In this document: positions 9,066 through 23,315 of the stretch, one piece after another
Position numbering within the stretch: position 1 is the stretch's first letter
Layout of the letters: every line of letters begins with the position of its first letter
Assembly (NCBI GenBank): GCA_963556195.1
Contig: OY744535.1
Location: forward strand, 94,092,853-94,156,852
Source of the DNA: Sepiola atlantica
Taxonomy: Eukaryota > Mollusca > Cephalopoda > Sepiida > Sepiolidae
Length of the DNA stretch: 64,000 nucleotides
Direction of reading: 5' to 3'
The notes under the pieces: generated by a model
The model's input: the letters and a program-made list of their open reading frames with translations, nothing else
What the model was told of the DNA's origin: nothing
Databases searched by the model: none
Position numbers and translations under genes: made by a program

Positions 9066-12000
9066 ACGTTATTTATTCATTTCCTACGAATGGACTCTCC
9101 GTAGATAGAACAATCACCTTGATCATGTTATTTATTCATTTCCTACGAATGGACTCTCCGTAGAACTATCACCTTGATCATGTTATTTATTCATTTCCTA
9201 CGAATGGACTCTCCGTAGAACTATCACCTTGATCATGTTATTTATTCATTTCCTACGAATGGACTCTCCGTAGAACTATCACCTTGATCATGTTATTTAT
9301 TCATTTCCTACGAATGGACTCTCCGTAGAACTATCACCTTGATCATGTTATTTATTCATTTCCTACGAATGGACTCTCCGTAGAACTATCACCTTGATCA
9401 TGTTATTTATTCATTTCCTACGAATGGACTCTCCATAGAACTATCACCTTGATCATGTTATTTATTCATTTCCTACGAATGGACTCTCCGTAGAACTATC
9501 ACCTTGATCATGTTATTTATTCATTTCCTACGAATGGACTCTCCGTAGAACTATCACCTTGATCATGTTATTTATTCATTTCCTACGAATGGACTCTCCG
9601 TAGAACTATCACCTTGATCATGTTATTTATTCATTTCCTACGAATGGACTCTCCGTAGAACTATCACCTCGATCATGTTATTTATTCATTTCCTACGAAT
9701 GGACTCTCCGTAGAACTATCACCTTGATCATGTTATTTATTCATTTCATACGAATGGACTCTCCGTAGAACTATCACCTTGATCATGTTTATTTATTCAT
9801 TTCCTACGAATGGACTCTCCGTAGAACTATCACCTTGATCATGTTATTTATTCATTTCCTACGAATGGACTCTCCGTAGAACAATCACCTTGATCATGTT
9901 ATTTATTCATTTCCTACGAATGGACTCTCCGTAGAACTATCACCTTGATCATGTTATTTATTCATTTCCTACGAATGGACTCTCCGTAGAACTATCACTT
10001 TGATCATGTTATTTATTCATTTCCTACGAATGGACTCTCCGTAGAACTATCACCTTGATCATGTTATTTATTCATTTCCTACGAATGGACTCTCCGTAGA
10101 ACTATCACCTCGATCAGTTATTTATTCATTTCCTACGAATGGACTCTCCGTAGAACTATCACCTTGATCATGTTATTTATTCATTTCATACGAATGGACT
10201 CTCCGTAGAACTATCACCTTGTCATGTTATTTATTCATTTCCTACGAATGGACTCTCCGTAGAACTATCACCTTGATCATGTTATTTATTCATTTCCTAC
10301 GAATGGACTCTCCGTAGAACTATCACCTTGATCATGTTATTTATTCATTTCCTACGAATGGGACTCTCCGTAGAACTATCACTTTGATCATGTTATTTAT
10401 TCATTTCCTACGAATGGACTCTCCGTAGAACTATCACCTTGATCATGTTATTTATCATTTCCTACGAATGGACTCTCCGTAGAACTATCACCTCGATCAT
10501 GTTATTTATTCATTTCCTACGAATGGACTCTCCGTAGAACTATCACCTTGATCATGTTATTTATTCATTTCATACGAATGGACTCTCCGTAGAACTATCA
10601 CCTTGATCATGTATTTATTCATTTCCTACGAATGGACTCTCCGTAGAACTATAACCTTGATCATGTTATTTATTCATTTCCTACGAATGGACTCTCCGTA
10701 GAACTATCACCTTGATCATGTTATTTATTCATTTCCTACGAATGGACTCTCCGTAGAACTATCACCTTGATCATGTTATTTATCATTCCTACGAATGGAC
10801 TCTCCGTAGAACTATCACCTTGATCATGTTATTTATTCATTTCCTACGAATGGACTCTCCGTAGAACTATCACCTTGATCATGTTATTTATTCATTTCCT
10901 ACGAATGGACTCTCCGTAGAACTATCACCTTGATCATGTTATTTATTCATTTCCTACGAATGGACTCTCCGTAGAACTATCACCTTGATCATGTTATTTA
11001 TTCATTTCCTACGAATGGACTCTCCGTAGAACTATCACCTTGATCATGTTATTTATTCATTTCCTACGAATGGACTCTCCGTAGAACTATCACCTTGATC
11101 ATGTTATTTATTCATTTCCTACGAATGGACTCTCCGTAGAACTATCACCTTGATCATGTTATTTATTCATTTCCTACGAATGGACTCTCCGTAGAACTAT
11201 CACCTTGATCATGTTATTTATTCATTTCCTACGAATGGACTCTCCGTAGAACTATCACCTTGATCATGTTATTTATTCGTTTCCTACGAATGGACTCTCA
11301 GTAGAAACTATCACCTTGATCATGTTATTTATTCATTCCTACGAATGGACTCTCCGTAGAACTATCACCTTGATCATGTTATTTATTCATTTCCTACGAA
11401 TGGACTCTCCGTAGAACTATCACCTTGATCATGTTATTTATTCATTTCCTACGAATGGACTCTCCGTTAGAAACTATCACCTTGATCATGTTATTTATTC
11501 ATTTCCTACGAATGGACTCTCCGTAGAACTATCACCTTGATCATGTTATTTATTCATTTCCTACGAATGGACTCTCCGTAGAACTATCACCTTGATCATG
11601 TTATTTATTCATTTCCTACGAATGACTCTCCGTAGAACTATAACCTTGATCATGTTATTTATTCATTTCCTACGAATGGACTCTCCGTAGAACTATCACC
11701 TTGATCATGTTATTTATTCATTTCCTACGAATGGACTCTCCGTAGAACTATCACCTGATCATGTTATTTATTCATTTCCTACGAATGGACTCTCCGTAGA
11801 ACTATCACCTTGATCATGTTATTTATTCATTTCCTACGAATGGACTCTCCGTAGAACTATCACCTTGATCATGTTATTTATTCATTTCCTACGAATGGAC
11901 TCTCCGTAGAACTATCACCTTGATCTGTTATTTATTCATTTCTACGAATGGACTCTCCGTAGAACTATCACCTTGATCATGTTATTTATTCATTTCCTAC

Positions 12001-15000
12001 GAATGGACTCTCCGTAGAACTATCACCTTGATCATGTTATTTATTCATTTCCTACGAATGGACTCTCCGTAGAAACTATCACCTTGATCATGTTATTTAT
12101 TCATTTCCTACGAATGGACTCTCCGTAGAACTATCACCTTGATCATGTTATTTATTCATTCCTACGAATGGACTCTCCGTAGAACTATCACCTGATCATG
12201 TTATTTATTCGTTTCCTACGAATGGACTCTCAGTAGAACTATCACCTTGATCATGTTATTTATTCATTTCCTACGAATGGACTCTCCGTAGAACTATCAC
12301 CTTGATCATGTTATTTATTCATTTCCTACGAATGGACTCTCCGTAGAACTATCACCTTGATCATGTTATTTATTCATTTCCTACGAATGGACTCTCCGTA
12401 GAACTATCACCTTGATCATGTTATTTATTCATTCCTACGAATGGACTCTCCGTAGAACTATCACCTTGATCATGTTATTTATTCATTTCCTACGAATGGA
12501 CTCTCCGTAGAACTATCACCTTGATCATGTTATTTATTCGTTTCCTACGAATGGACTCTCAGTAGAACTATCACCTTGATCATGTTATTTATTCATTTCC
12601 TACGAATGGACTCTCCGTAGAACTATCACCTTGATCATGTTATTTATTCATTTCCTACGAATGGACTCTCCGTAGAACTATCACCTTGATCATGTTATTT
12701 ATTCATTTCCTACGAATGGACTCTCCGTAGAACTATCACCTTGATCATGTTATTTATTCATTTCCTACGAATGGACTCTCCGTAGAACTATCACCTTGAT
12801 CATGTTATTTATTCATTCCTACGAATGGACTCTCCGTAGAACTATCACCTTGATCATGTTATTTATTCATTTCCTACGAATGGACTCTCCGTAGAACTAT
12901 CACCTTGATCATGTTATTTATTCATTTCCTACGAATGGACCTCTCCGTAGAACTATCACCTTGATCATGTTATTTATTCATTTCCTACGAATGGACTCTC
13001 CGTAGAACTATCACCTTGATCATGTTATTTATTCATTTCCTACGAATGGACTCTCCGTAGAACTATCACCTTGATCATGTTATTTATTCATTTCCTACGA
13101 ATGGACTCTCCGTAGAACTATCACCTTGATCATGTTATTTATTCATTTCCTACGAATGGACTCTCCGTAGAACTATCACCTTGATCATGTTATTTATTCG
13201 TTTCCTACGAATGGACTCTCAGTAGAACTATCACCTTGATCATGTTATTTATTCATTTCCTACGAATGGACTCTCCGTAGAACTATCACCTTGATCATGT
13301 TATTTATTCATTTCCTACGAATGGACTCTCCGTAGAACTATCACCTTGATCATGTTATTTATTCATTTCCTACGAATGGACTCTCCGTAGAACTATCACC
13401 TTGATCATGTTATTTATTCATTTCCTACGAATGGACTCTCCGTAGAACTATCACCTTGATCATGTTATTTATTCATTTCCTACGAATGGACTCTCCGGTA
13501 GAACTATAACCTTGATCATGTTATTTATTCATTTCCTACGAATGGACTCTCCGTAGAACTATCACCTTGATCATGTTATTTATTCATTTCCTACGAATGG
13601 ACTCTCCGTAGAACTATCACCTTGATCATGTTATTTATTCATTTCCTACGAATGGACTCTCCGTAGAACTATCACCTTGATCATGTTATTTATTCATTCC
13701 TACGAATGGACTCTCCGTAGAACTATCACCTTGATCATGTTATTTATTCATTTCCTACGAATGGACTCTCCGTAGAACTATCACCTTGATCATGTTATTT
13801 ATTCATTTCCTACGAATGGACTCTCAGTAGAACTATTACCTTGATCATGTTATTTATTCGTTTCCTACGAATGGACTCTCGTAGAACTATCACCTTGATC
13901 ATGTTATTTATTCTTTCCTACGAATGGACTCTCCGTAGAACTATCACCTTGATCATGTTATTTATTCATTTCCTACGAATGGACTCTCCGTAGAACTATC
14001 ACCTTGATCATGTTATTTATTCATTTCCTACGAATGGACTCTCCGTAGAACTATCACCTTGATCATGTTATTTATTCATTTCCTACGAATGGACTCTCCG
14101 TATAACTATCACCTTGATCATGTTATTTATTCATTTCCTACGAATGGACTCTCCGTAGAACTATCACCTTGATCATGTTATTTATTCATTTCCTACGAAT
14201 GGACTCTCCGTAGAACTATCACCTTGATCATGTTATTTATTCATTTCCTACGAATGGACTCTCCGTAGAACTATCACCTTGATCATGTTATTTATTCATT
14301 TCCTACGAATGGACTCTCCGTATAACTATCACCTTGATCATGTTATTTATTCATTTCCTACGAATGGACTCTCCGGTAGAACTATCACCTTGATCATGTT
14401 ATTTATTCATTTCCTACGAATGGACTCTCCGTAGAACTATCACCTTGATCATGTTATTTATTCATTTCCTACGAATGGACTCTCCGTAGAACTATCACCT
14501 TGATCATGTTATTTATTCATTTCCTACGAATGGACTCTCCGTAGAACTATCACCTTGATCATGTTATTTATTCATTTCCTACGAATGGACTCTCCGTAGA
14601 ACTATCACCTTGATCATGTTATTTATTCATTTCCTACGAATGGACTCTCCGTAGAACTATCACCTTGATCATGTTATTTATTCATTTCCTACGAATGGAC
14701 TCTCCGTAGAACTATCACCTTGATCATGTTATTTATTCATTTCCTACGAATGGACTCTCCGTATAACTATCACCTTGATCATGTTATTTATTCATTTCCT
14801 ACGAATGGACTCTCCGTAGAACTATCACCTTGATCATGTTATTTATTCATTTCCTACGAATGGACTCTCCGTAGAACTATCACCTTGATCATGTTATTTA
14901 TTCATTTCCTACGAATGGACTCTCCGTAGAACTATCACCTTGATCATGTTATTTATTCATTTCCTACGAATGGACTCTCCGTATAACTATCACCTTGATC

Positions 15001-18000
15001 ATGTTATTTATTCATTTCCTACGAATGGACTCTCCGTAGAACTATCACCTTGATCATGTTATTTATTCATTTCCTACGAATGGACTCTCCGTAGAACTAT
15101 CACCTTGATCATGTTATTTATTCATTTCCTACGAATGGACTCTCCGTAGAACTATCACCTTGATCATGTTATTTATTCATTTCCTACGAATGGACTCTCC
15201 GTATAACTATCACCTTGATCATGTTATTTATTCATTTCCTACGAATGGACTCTCCGTAGAACTATCACCTTGATCATGTTATTTATTCATTTCCTACGAA
15301 TGGACTCTCCGTAGAACTATCACCTTGATCATGTTATTTATTCATTTCCTACGAATGGACTCTCCGTAGAACTATCACCTTGATCATGTTATTTATTCAT
15401 TTCCTACGAATGGACTCTCCGTAGAACTATCACCTTGATCATGTTATTTATTCATTTCCTACGAATGGACTCTCCGTAGAACTATCACCTTGATCATGTT
15501 ATTTATTCATTTCCTACGAATGGACTCTCCGTAGAACTATCACCTTGATCATGTTATTTATTCATTTCCTACGAATGGACTCTCCGTAGAACTATCACCT
15601 TGATCATGTTATTTATTCATTTCCTACGAATGGACTCTCCGTATAACTATCACCTTGATCATGTTATTTATTCATTTCCTACGAATGGACTCTCCGTAGA
15701 ACTATCACCTTGATCATGTTATTTATTCATTTCCTACGAATGGACTCTCCGTAGAACTATCACCTTGATCATGTTATTTATTCATTTCCTACGAATGGAC
15801 TCTCCGTAGAACTATCACCTTGATCATGTTATTTATTCATTTCCTACGAATGGACTCTCCGTATAACTATCACCTTGATCATGTTATTTATTCATTTCCT
15901 ACGAATGGACTCTCCGTAGAACTATCACCTTGATCATGTTATTTATTCATTTCCTACGAATGGACTCTCCGTAGAACTATCACCTTGATCATGTTATTTA
16001 TTCATTTCCTACGAATGGACTCTCCGTATAACTATCACCTTGATCATGTTATTTATTCATTTCCTACGAATGGACTCTCCGTAGAACTATCACCTTGATC
16101 ATGTTATTTATTCATTTCCTACGAATGGACTCTCCGTAGAACTATCACCTTGATCATGTTATTTATTCATTTCCTACGAATGGACTCTCCGTAGAACTAT
16201 CACCTTGATCATGTTATTTATTCATTTCCTACGAATGGACTCTCCGTAGAACTATCACCTTGATCATGTTATTTATTCATTTCCTACGAATGGACTCTCC
16301 GTAGAACTATCACCTTGATCATGTTATTTATTCATTTCCTACGAATGGACTCTCCGTAGAACTATCACCTTGATCATGTTATTTATTCATTTCCTACGAA
16401 TGGACTCTCCGTAGAACTATCACCTTGATTATGTTATTTATTCATTTCCTACGAATGGACTCTCCGTAGAACTATCACCTTGATCATGTTATTTATTCAT
16501 TTCCTACGAATGGACTCTCCGTAGAACTATCACCTTGATCATGTTATTTATTCATTTCCTACGAATGGACTCTCCGTAGAACTATCACCTTGATCATGTT
16601 ATTTATTCATTTCCTACGAATGGACTCTCCGTAGAACTATCACCTTGATTATGTTATTTATTCATTTCCTACGAATGGACTCTCCGTAGAACTATCACCT
16701 TGATCATGTTATTTATTCATTTCCTACGAATGGACTCTCCGTAGAACTATCACCTTGATCATGTTATTTATTCATTTCCTACGAATGGACTCTCCGTATA
16801 ACTATCACCTTGATCATGTTATTTATTCATTTCCTACGAATGGACTCTCCGTAGAACTATCACCTTGATCATGTTATTTATTCATTTCCTACGAATGGAC
16901 TCTCCGTAGAACTATCACCTTGATCATGTTATTTATTCATTTCCTACGAATGGACTCTCCGTATAACTATCACCTTGATCATGTTATTTATTCATTTCCT
17001 ACGAATGGACTCTCCGTAGAACTATCACCTTGATCATGTTATTTATTCATTTCCTACGAATGGACTCTCCGTAGAACTATCACCTTGATTATGTTATTTA
17101 TTCATTTCCTACGAATGGACTCTCCGTAGAACTATCACCTTGATCATGTTATTTATTCATTTCCTACGAATGGACTCTCCGTAGAACTATCACCTTGATC
17201 ATGTTATTTATTCATTTCCTACGAATGGACTCTCCGTAGAACTATCACCTTGATCATGTTATTTATTCATTTCCTACGAATGGACTCTCCGTAGAACTAT
17301 CACCTTGATCATGTTATTTATTCGTTTCCTACGAATGGACTCTCCGTAGAACTATCACCTTGATTATGTTATTTATTCATTTCCTACGAATGGACTCTCC
17401 GTAGAACTATCACCTTGATCATGTTATTTATTCATTTCCTTCGAATGGACTCTCCGTAGAACTATCACCTTGATTATGTTATTTATTCATTTCCTACGAA
17501 TGGACTCTCCGTAGAACTATCACCTTGATCATGTTATTTATTCATTTCCTACGAATGGACTCTCCGTAGAACTATCACCTTGATCATGTTATTTATTCAT
17601 TTCCTACGAATGGACTCTCCGTAGAACTATCACCTTGATTATGTTATTTATTCATTTCCTACGAATGGACTCTCCGTAGAACTATCACCTTGATCATGTT
17701 ATTTATTCATTTCCTACGAATGGACTCTCCGTAGAACTATCACCTTGATCATGTTATTTATTCATTTCCTACGAATGGACTCTCCGTAGAACTATCACCT
17801 TGATTATGTTATTTATTCATTTCCTACGAATGGACTCTCCGTAGAACTATCACCTTGATCATGTTATTTATTCATTTCCTACGAATGGACTCTCCGTAGA
17901 ACTATCACCTTGATCATGTTATTTATTCATTTCCTACGAATGGACTCTCCGTAGAACTATCACCTTGATCATGTTATTTATTCATTTCCTACGAATGGAC

Positions 18001-18150
18001 TCTCCGTAGAACTATCACCTTGATCATGTTATTTATTCATTTCCTACGAATGGACTCTCCGTAGAACTATCACCTTGATCATGTTATTTATTCATTTCCT
18101 ACGAATGGACTCTCCGTAGAACTATCACCTTGATCATGTTATTTATTCAT
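9066..18150 (+). repeat. 55-bp satellite array, about 165 units
   Basis: The unit starts TTATTTATTCATTTCCTACG and includes AATGGACTCTCCGTAGAAC and TATCACCTTGATCATG. The period is exactly 55 bp over long stretches. Each unit contains an inverted repeat CTACG...CGTAG and one TGATCA site. Because 55 is not a multiple of 3, TAG and TGA occur in every frame, so it is non-coding. From about 14 kb onward, variant units (GTATAAC) recur mostly at 220 bp, i.e. four-unit higher-order repeats. Single-base indels are common in 10-14 kb and nearly absent after about 14.4 kb. Confidence 0.98.
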
Positions 18151-18278
18151 GTTTCAGTTGTAAGATGGCTTCCATTGAAACAGCTGTATCTTAATCAAAT
18201 AAATTATATTTTTAAACAATTCGGTTAAATCAATAATGTAATAATTATGTTATATAATTGCATATGTCATTAAATAAT

Positions 18279-18341
18279 TAATGCAACTAAATTATAATTA
18301 ATGCAACTAAATTATAATTAATGCAACTAAATTATAATTAA
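18279..18341 (+). repeat. 20-bp tandem repeat, three copies
   Basis: ATGCAACTAAATTATAATTA repeated three times. Confidence 0.9.
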
Positions 18342-18477
18342 ACTAAAACTAATTTAGTTAAGATGATCTTATTTCAATGAGATTAAACATGTTAAATCTG
18401 AAATATTTTTAAATAACTGAAATCTCATATATGAGTTTGTAAAATGAAAGGATTCGGGTAATTAATCGATTTTATAA

Positions 18478-19075
18478 ATGGGGGGGACTCATGTTTTGAG
18501 GCATGTCCGTACGTCCGTCCGGATTTTTCTCCGCAACCATCCATTGAATTTCTCTGAAATTTTGCATAAAGTTGTAACTTTGGTCAGGTTAGAAAGTGAC
18601 ATTCTCCGATTTTTGAAAAAAAATCTGGTTAGCCACCCAGGGGGTCAAAAGGCCCCGAAATGGCAAAAACATGACATTTTTTGCCCCATAACTTTTCATC
18701 CATCCATTCAATTTCTCTGAAACTTGGCCGAAATGTGGAGGCAATTGTACCTAATAGAAAATAAGTATCGCTGACCTTGTAAAAAATCTGGTTCGCGCCC
18801 CCAGGGGGTAAAAAAAAAACCAAAATGGCAAAAAATGACCCCTTTCTCCTATAACGTTTGATCCATGCCTTCAATTCTTCTGAAACTTGGCCAAAATGTG
18901 GAGGCAATTTTTCTAGATATAAAATGAGCATCCTTAACCTCAGAAACATTCTGGTTCGCGCCCCAGGGGGTCAAAGGGGGGGGGGTCAAAAATGCCTCAA
19001 ATTCCCCAAATTTATAGAATTTTACACTCGCCACATCGAGTCACATACCGAAGATGGCCACACACGCGCGGCTTG
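18478..19075 (+). repeat. Dispersed repeat family M, plus copy
   Basis: Contains three internal subrepeats spaced about 163 bp, each with TCTGGTT(AGC/CGCG)CC...CAGGGGGT and GAAACTTGGCC. A second full copy in opposite orientation is at 39560-40142. The distal end is CACATCGAGTCACATACCGA, then CACACGCGCGGC. It is probably a mobile element or satellite-derived unit, with no convincing protein. Confidence 0.8.
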
Positions 19076-20110
19076 TTTCTTTTTGATTGTGTTTGTGTGA
19101 CTGACGTTAAAAGCGAACATTCATAAGTTAAATAAAAAAGAACAGATAAAGAGGAGGTAATACCATACAGGACTCTAATTGTTTGGACACTGGAGTGGGC
19201 ACTGCGTAAATATATAAACGATCGTATGATGTAAATCCGCACAATTAACCTGCTGATTTTTCTCTATAGTCTCATAGTGAAACTAGTCAACATGAAAGAA
19301 AAATCTCGAAATAACACCAGTCTCTCGTTGACTTTTCCTGGCGACTGAGCACATGCAATGCCGGTTAGCAAAGGGGTGGTTGTAATTTTTAAACCCTTAC
19401 TTCACTATAGACTTCTCACGCAGAGCACCCTTACAAGGGGTATTGATCGATTGCCTCTCAAGATTAAAATAAGGGTTTTAAAATCTATTTAATTAGATCG
19501 GATGTTGATTCACGTTTGAAGAGTGTGCGCAGATCCACACGTGGTGATATAACCATTGTCTTGCTGATTGTATACTTACTCTCGTATAAATAGAAAACTG
19601 TACCCGTGACGTAAAGAATGGCGTATCATATTCCCTTGCTTCCCAACTGACCTACAATGTTTATAATTAATAACACCACAAAAAACAGTTTTCGCCCTGT
19701 TTCCAAACAGTACTAATACTTCAAGTTTACTGCGTCGTATGTTTTCTTATGCGTGTTGTATTAGACAGAAAAATATACGTAGCAACATGGACGGAAATGT
19801 TCCACAACAAACTTCAATGTAAACTTTACTGTGTTCACGCAAATGTATATAATTTGTAAACATATAAGAAACTTATGTTCCTAATGGATCTACATATATA
19901 AATTAATTCTGTGAGTCACACTCATAGAATATACAAGATATATAACTCTGGATTTTATTTGTCTACGTGATAACGAAACGGAATGTCAAAAACAGGATCC
20001 TTTTATTTATAATGAATGAAGACGTCGTCACTGATATCTAAATTTATTCTGCTTATTTATACATGCCCTTGAGGTAAAACATAGCATCCAGTGAGCTTAA
20101 ATATTGAACG
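19076..20110. other. Spacer, nothing recognised
   Basis: No RNA gene, conserved protein or strong repeat seen. Confidence 0.4.
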
Positions 20111-20114
20111 TCTG

Positions 20115-20115
<1 letters not shown>

Positions 20116-20152
<37 letters not shown>
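20116..20152. repeat. (TA)n microsatellite
   Basis: TA tract shortly before the family A retrozyme. Confidence 0.95.
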
Positions 20153-20154
<2 letters not shown>

Positions 20155-20199
20155 GAGCATAATTAGAATTATATACAAAGGGCACATTGAGAATTAGTT

Positions 20200-20244
20200 C
20201 CTACACTGAAGATTGCGTTAGCATGAAACATCGATGTCTGTAGG
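20200..20244 (+). ncRNA. Type I hammerhead ribozyme, family A, first of tandem pair
   Basis: Stem I CCTACA/TGTAGG is perfect. The core is CTGAAGA (N7 = A). Stem II is TGC/GCA with loop GTTA and a U-U at its base. GAA follows, then stem III ACAT/ATGT closed by loop CG, then C17 (GUC triplet). Every conserved core position is satisfied. Cleavage is predicted after C20238. Confidence 0.9.
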
Positions 20245-20459
20245 TATTAAAATAATTAATAAATATTTATTTATAAATATTATTATTTACCAGCCCCCTC
20301 CAACAAAGGCCGGGCACTCTCGAGTAACTTTAATAACAAGCAGTGCAAATAGCTACATGCACGATCCGAACGCCGTTTCGTAGATCACTCTATACTGCTT
20401 GGTATCTAGCCGCCGACTCGCTATTTACATTTAAAATTCCTCTCTATTTACTAACTAAT

Positions 20460-20536
20460 TGGCTATGGATGATGGGATAAGACCCTCGACTACGAATCAG
20501 TGGCGATTTGTGATTGGGGTTCGCGCCCACCGACCA
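20460..20536 (+). repeat. tRNA-Ser-like segment with B box
   Basis: TGGGATAAGACCC corresponds to a degenerate A box, GACTACGAATCAGT to an anticodon arm, and GGGGTTCGCGCCC is B-box-like. This would provide an internal RNA polymerase III promoter for the retrozyme unit. Confidence 0.6.
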
Positions 20537-20549
20537 TTGAGAATTAGTT

Positions 20550-20594
20550 CCTACACTGAAGATTGCGTTAGCATGAAACATCGATGTCTGTAGG
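20550..20594 (+). ncRNA. Type I hammerhead ribozyme, family A, second of tandem pair
   Basis: Identical in core and all stems to the copy 350 bp upstream. Cleavage is predicted after C20588. Confidence 0.9.
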
Positions 20595-20639
20595 TATTTA
20601 AATAATTAATAGATATTTATTTATGAAAAAAAACTTGCT

Positions 20640-20725
20640 GCCTGATGAGACCTCAGCTTTTGATAGCTGTAGATCGATAACATCGACATGCCAGTGTAGC
20701 AGCCCTTGTACATGTTTGAATAAAA
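20640..20725 (+). repeat. Divergent half copy of foldback family J
   Basis: Shares CTGATGAGACCTCAGC and ATCGATAACATCGACATGCC with other family J copies. GCTGC before CTGATGA and GCAGC downstream can pair, hinting at an ancestral hammerhead stem I. Confidence 0.6.
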
Positions 20726-20845
20726 GCATATACTATATATATATAATATATATATGTATGTATATGTATACCTATTGTATGTTTGTGTATATATATATAT
20801 ATATCATATGTATATATATATGTATATGCATATATATTATATGTT

Positions 20846-20905
<60 letters not shown>
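20726..20905. repeat. TA-rich compound microsatellite
   Basis: TATATG, GTATAT and pure TA blocks. Confidence 0.95.
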
Positions 20906-20907
<2 letters not shown>

Positions 20908-21539
20908 TATGCATTCATTATCGTGTCATGTATTCATTCTTGAGTAGGCCATAATTACAGAGCTGCCTTGTTTACTTTAAAACCAATATTACTACTTCAA
21001 TCACTTTTACCAAGGATTAGGTTCGCTCGAATATATACTGATTTACCTCCCTTACACTTACAAACCCGGAACCGGTTAGATTATCACGCATGGATTACGT
21101 GCACCTGACTGCCTCAATATTAATCAATACAGATCATTTTAGTTTCTCTCGGCGTGGAATATTGCCTGAATTATGCAAATAATGATATCTCGCGTATTAA
21201 TTCTGCACTCGTTTTTTTTCATACTTATTTTGGTGACAAAAATAGAAAGTTGGATTACACCGATGTAAGATGTCGTCGAGTGATTGACAGGCGACATATC
21301 TCTTAGATCATGCTATTCGTGTAACTTTCGATCGGGTTGATTCTTATTCAGCTTTACTGTTTGTGTTTCACTGTTTTAACTCGGATTGATGGAAACGGTA
21401 ACTTAGTGATTTGCAGTTCGATGCTTTCAATGTCAAGTGAATATATACGTGAATATGTATGTTTATTACATATGTATTATTTTGTTATGTATCAACATAA
21501 ATTGGTAGAAGTAAACACATTCTTTAATGTATGAAGTTT
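20906..21539. other. Unassigned spacer
   Basis: No feature recognised. The open frame at 21337-21534 has no recognisable motif. Confidence 0.4.
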
Positions 21540-21661
21540 CGGTATTTACTTTAACAGTGCTCGATACGTGAGTAGAGCTAAGTAGTTGTTATGAAAATAT
21601 ATTTATGTGATTAAAGCTACACAGAGGGTTTTGCGTTTAATCCCCGAATAGAACTGTCAGG

Positions 21662-21662
<1 letters not shown>
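21540..21662 (-). repeat. Family K partial copy, minus orientation
   Basis: Contains the family K tail in reverse (ACAGTGCTCGATACGTGAGT) followed by AATATATTTATGTGATTAAAGC. The hammerhead-like core is corrupted: CTGACAG, and TAA in place of GAA. Confidence 0.6.
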
Positions 21663-21711
<49 letters not shown>

Positions 21712-21719
<8 letters not shown>

Positions 21720-21847
21720 TAGATACTGTATATTACATATTTAAGCAATGTACCGCGGTTTCATCCAAAAGGGTAGATTTAGACATCTGCCCTTTTGGAT
21801 GAAACCGCGGTACATTGCTGAAATGTGTAATATACAGTATCTAAATT
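21712..21847. repeat. Foldback palindrome, family N
   Basis: Arms of about 64 bp (left from 21712, right from about 21784) share AATGTACCGCGGTTTCATCC and its complement. It is flanked by (TA)n on the left. It could extrude as a cruciform. MITE-like, no coding content. Confidence 0.8.
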
Positions 21848-21910
21848 AATTGGATTAGCTCTCTTATATGATCGAGCACTTTATTTGTTTTTTTTTCATA
21901 TACAGCCTGA

Positions 21911-22013
<103 letters not shown>

Positions 22014-22017
22014 AATT

Positions 22018-22455
<438 letters not shown>

Positions 22456-22780
22456 AATATAATAACACGAAATCACATAATTGTCGATGCAATAATTTAT
22501 TTCAACCGTGCAGTTTTTTCAAGCATCACTCAGACAATTACATTTTTGAGACTGATAGAAAATTGAATTTCCCTACGACAATTCAAACACAACCAGAGAG
22601 AGTGGTGGTAGCAACCAATCTGATACATCTTTTAGAGAGAGGGGAAAATTTTAAACTTATATTTAACTATGGCGGTCGAAGGGGAGGGATCTTTAAGTTA
22701 ATCAACTATAAACTGCCGTGTCAAAATTATGACACATACGACTTGACGATATCATACATATAGACAACATTACTCACGCG
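22456..22780. other. Unassigned spacer
   Basis: No feature recognised. An open frame continues out of the TA tract but is dominated by repeat translation. Confidence 0.35.
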
Positions 22781-23315
22781 CATACACAAACCTAAATACG
22801 CACACATCCTATGCGCACGCACACACGTAATCTCACTCACACATTACCATAACTAAGCATAATCACATACACAACTTTTATTCATACATCTCCATCCGAG
22901 ACAAAATGCGTCCAGCGAAACTCGTGTTCTCAAACTCGGTAGGAGAAAAGAAAGAAAGAAACAAGCAGCCAGGCACAGAGAAGAAATAGACAAACCGCGT
23001 GTCATAGATTCCCAGTCCGTCTGGATTCCAAGAAAGAGAATCTAATTGAAATAAAATTATACGCACATACACATATGTATACATACAAATACATACGCAC
23101 ACACACATACATATACACACATACATACATATAGATATATATATATACATATATATATATATCCCTGAATCTATTTGAAATATTGACCAAATGCATACGC
23201 ATGTAGTTACTCACATATACATACATATACATACACACATATACATATACATATATACATACATACATATATATACACATATATACATACACATGCATAT
23301 ATATCCAGCACACCT
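22781..23315. repeat. CA/TA-rich compound simple repeat
   Basis: ACAC, ATACAC and ACATAC microsatellite blocks surround a unique segment at about 22880-23050. Confidence 0.85.

Larger units (their letters stand above)
20185..20625 (+). mobile_element. Family A retrozyme-like element, two hammerheads in tandem
   Basis: The segment starting CATTGAGAATTAGTTCCTAC occurs at 20185 and again at 20535, a 350-bp spacing, each time leading into an identical hammerhead. Between them lie the body (CAGCCCCCTCC...) and a tRNA-Ser-like region with a GGGTTCGCGCCC B box. Cleavage of a transcript at both sites would release a 350-nt RNA able to circularise. This is the retrozyme architecture described for plants and animals. 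It encodes no protein and would need PLE-type reverse transcriptase in trans. Confidence 0.85.

Noticed and set aside
9066..18150. CRISPR-like array of 55-bp repeats
   Set aside because: There are no spacers: whole units are identical end to end, and the setting is eukaryotic. It is a satellite.
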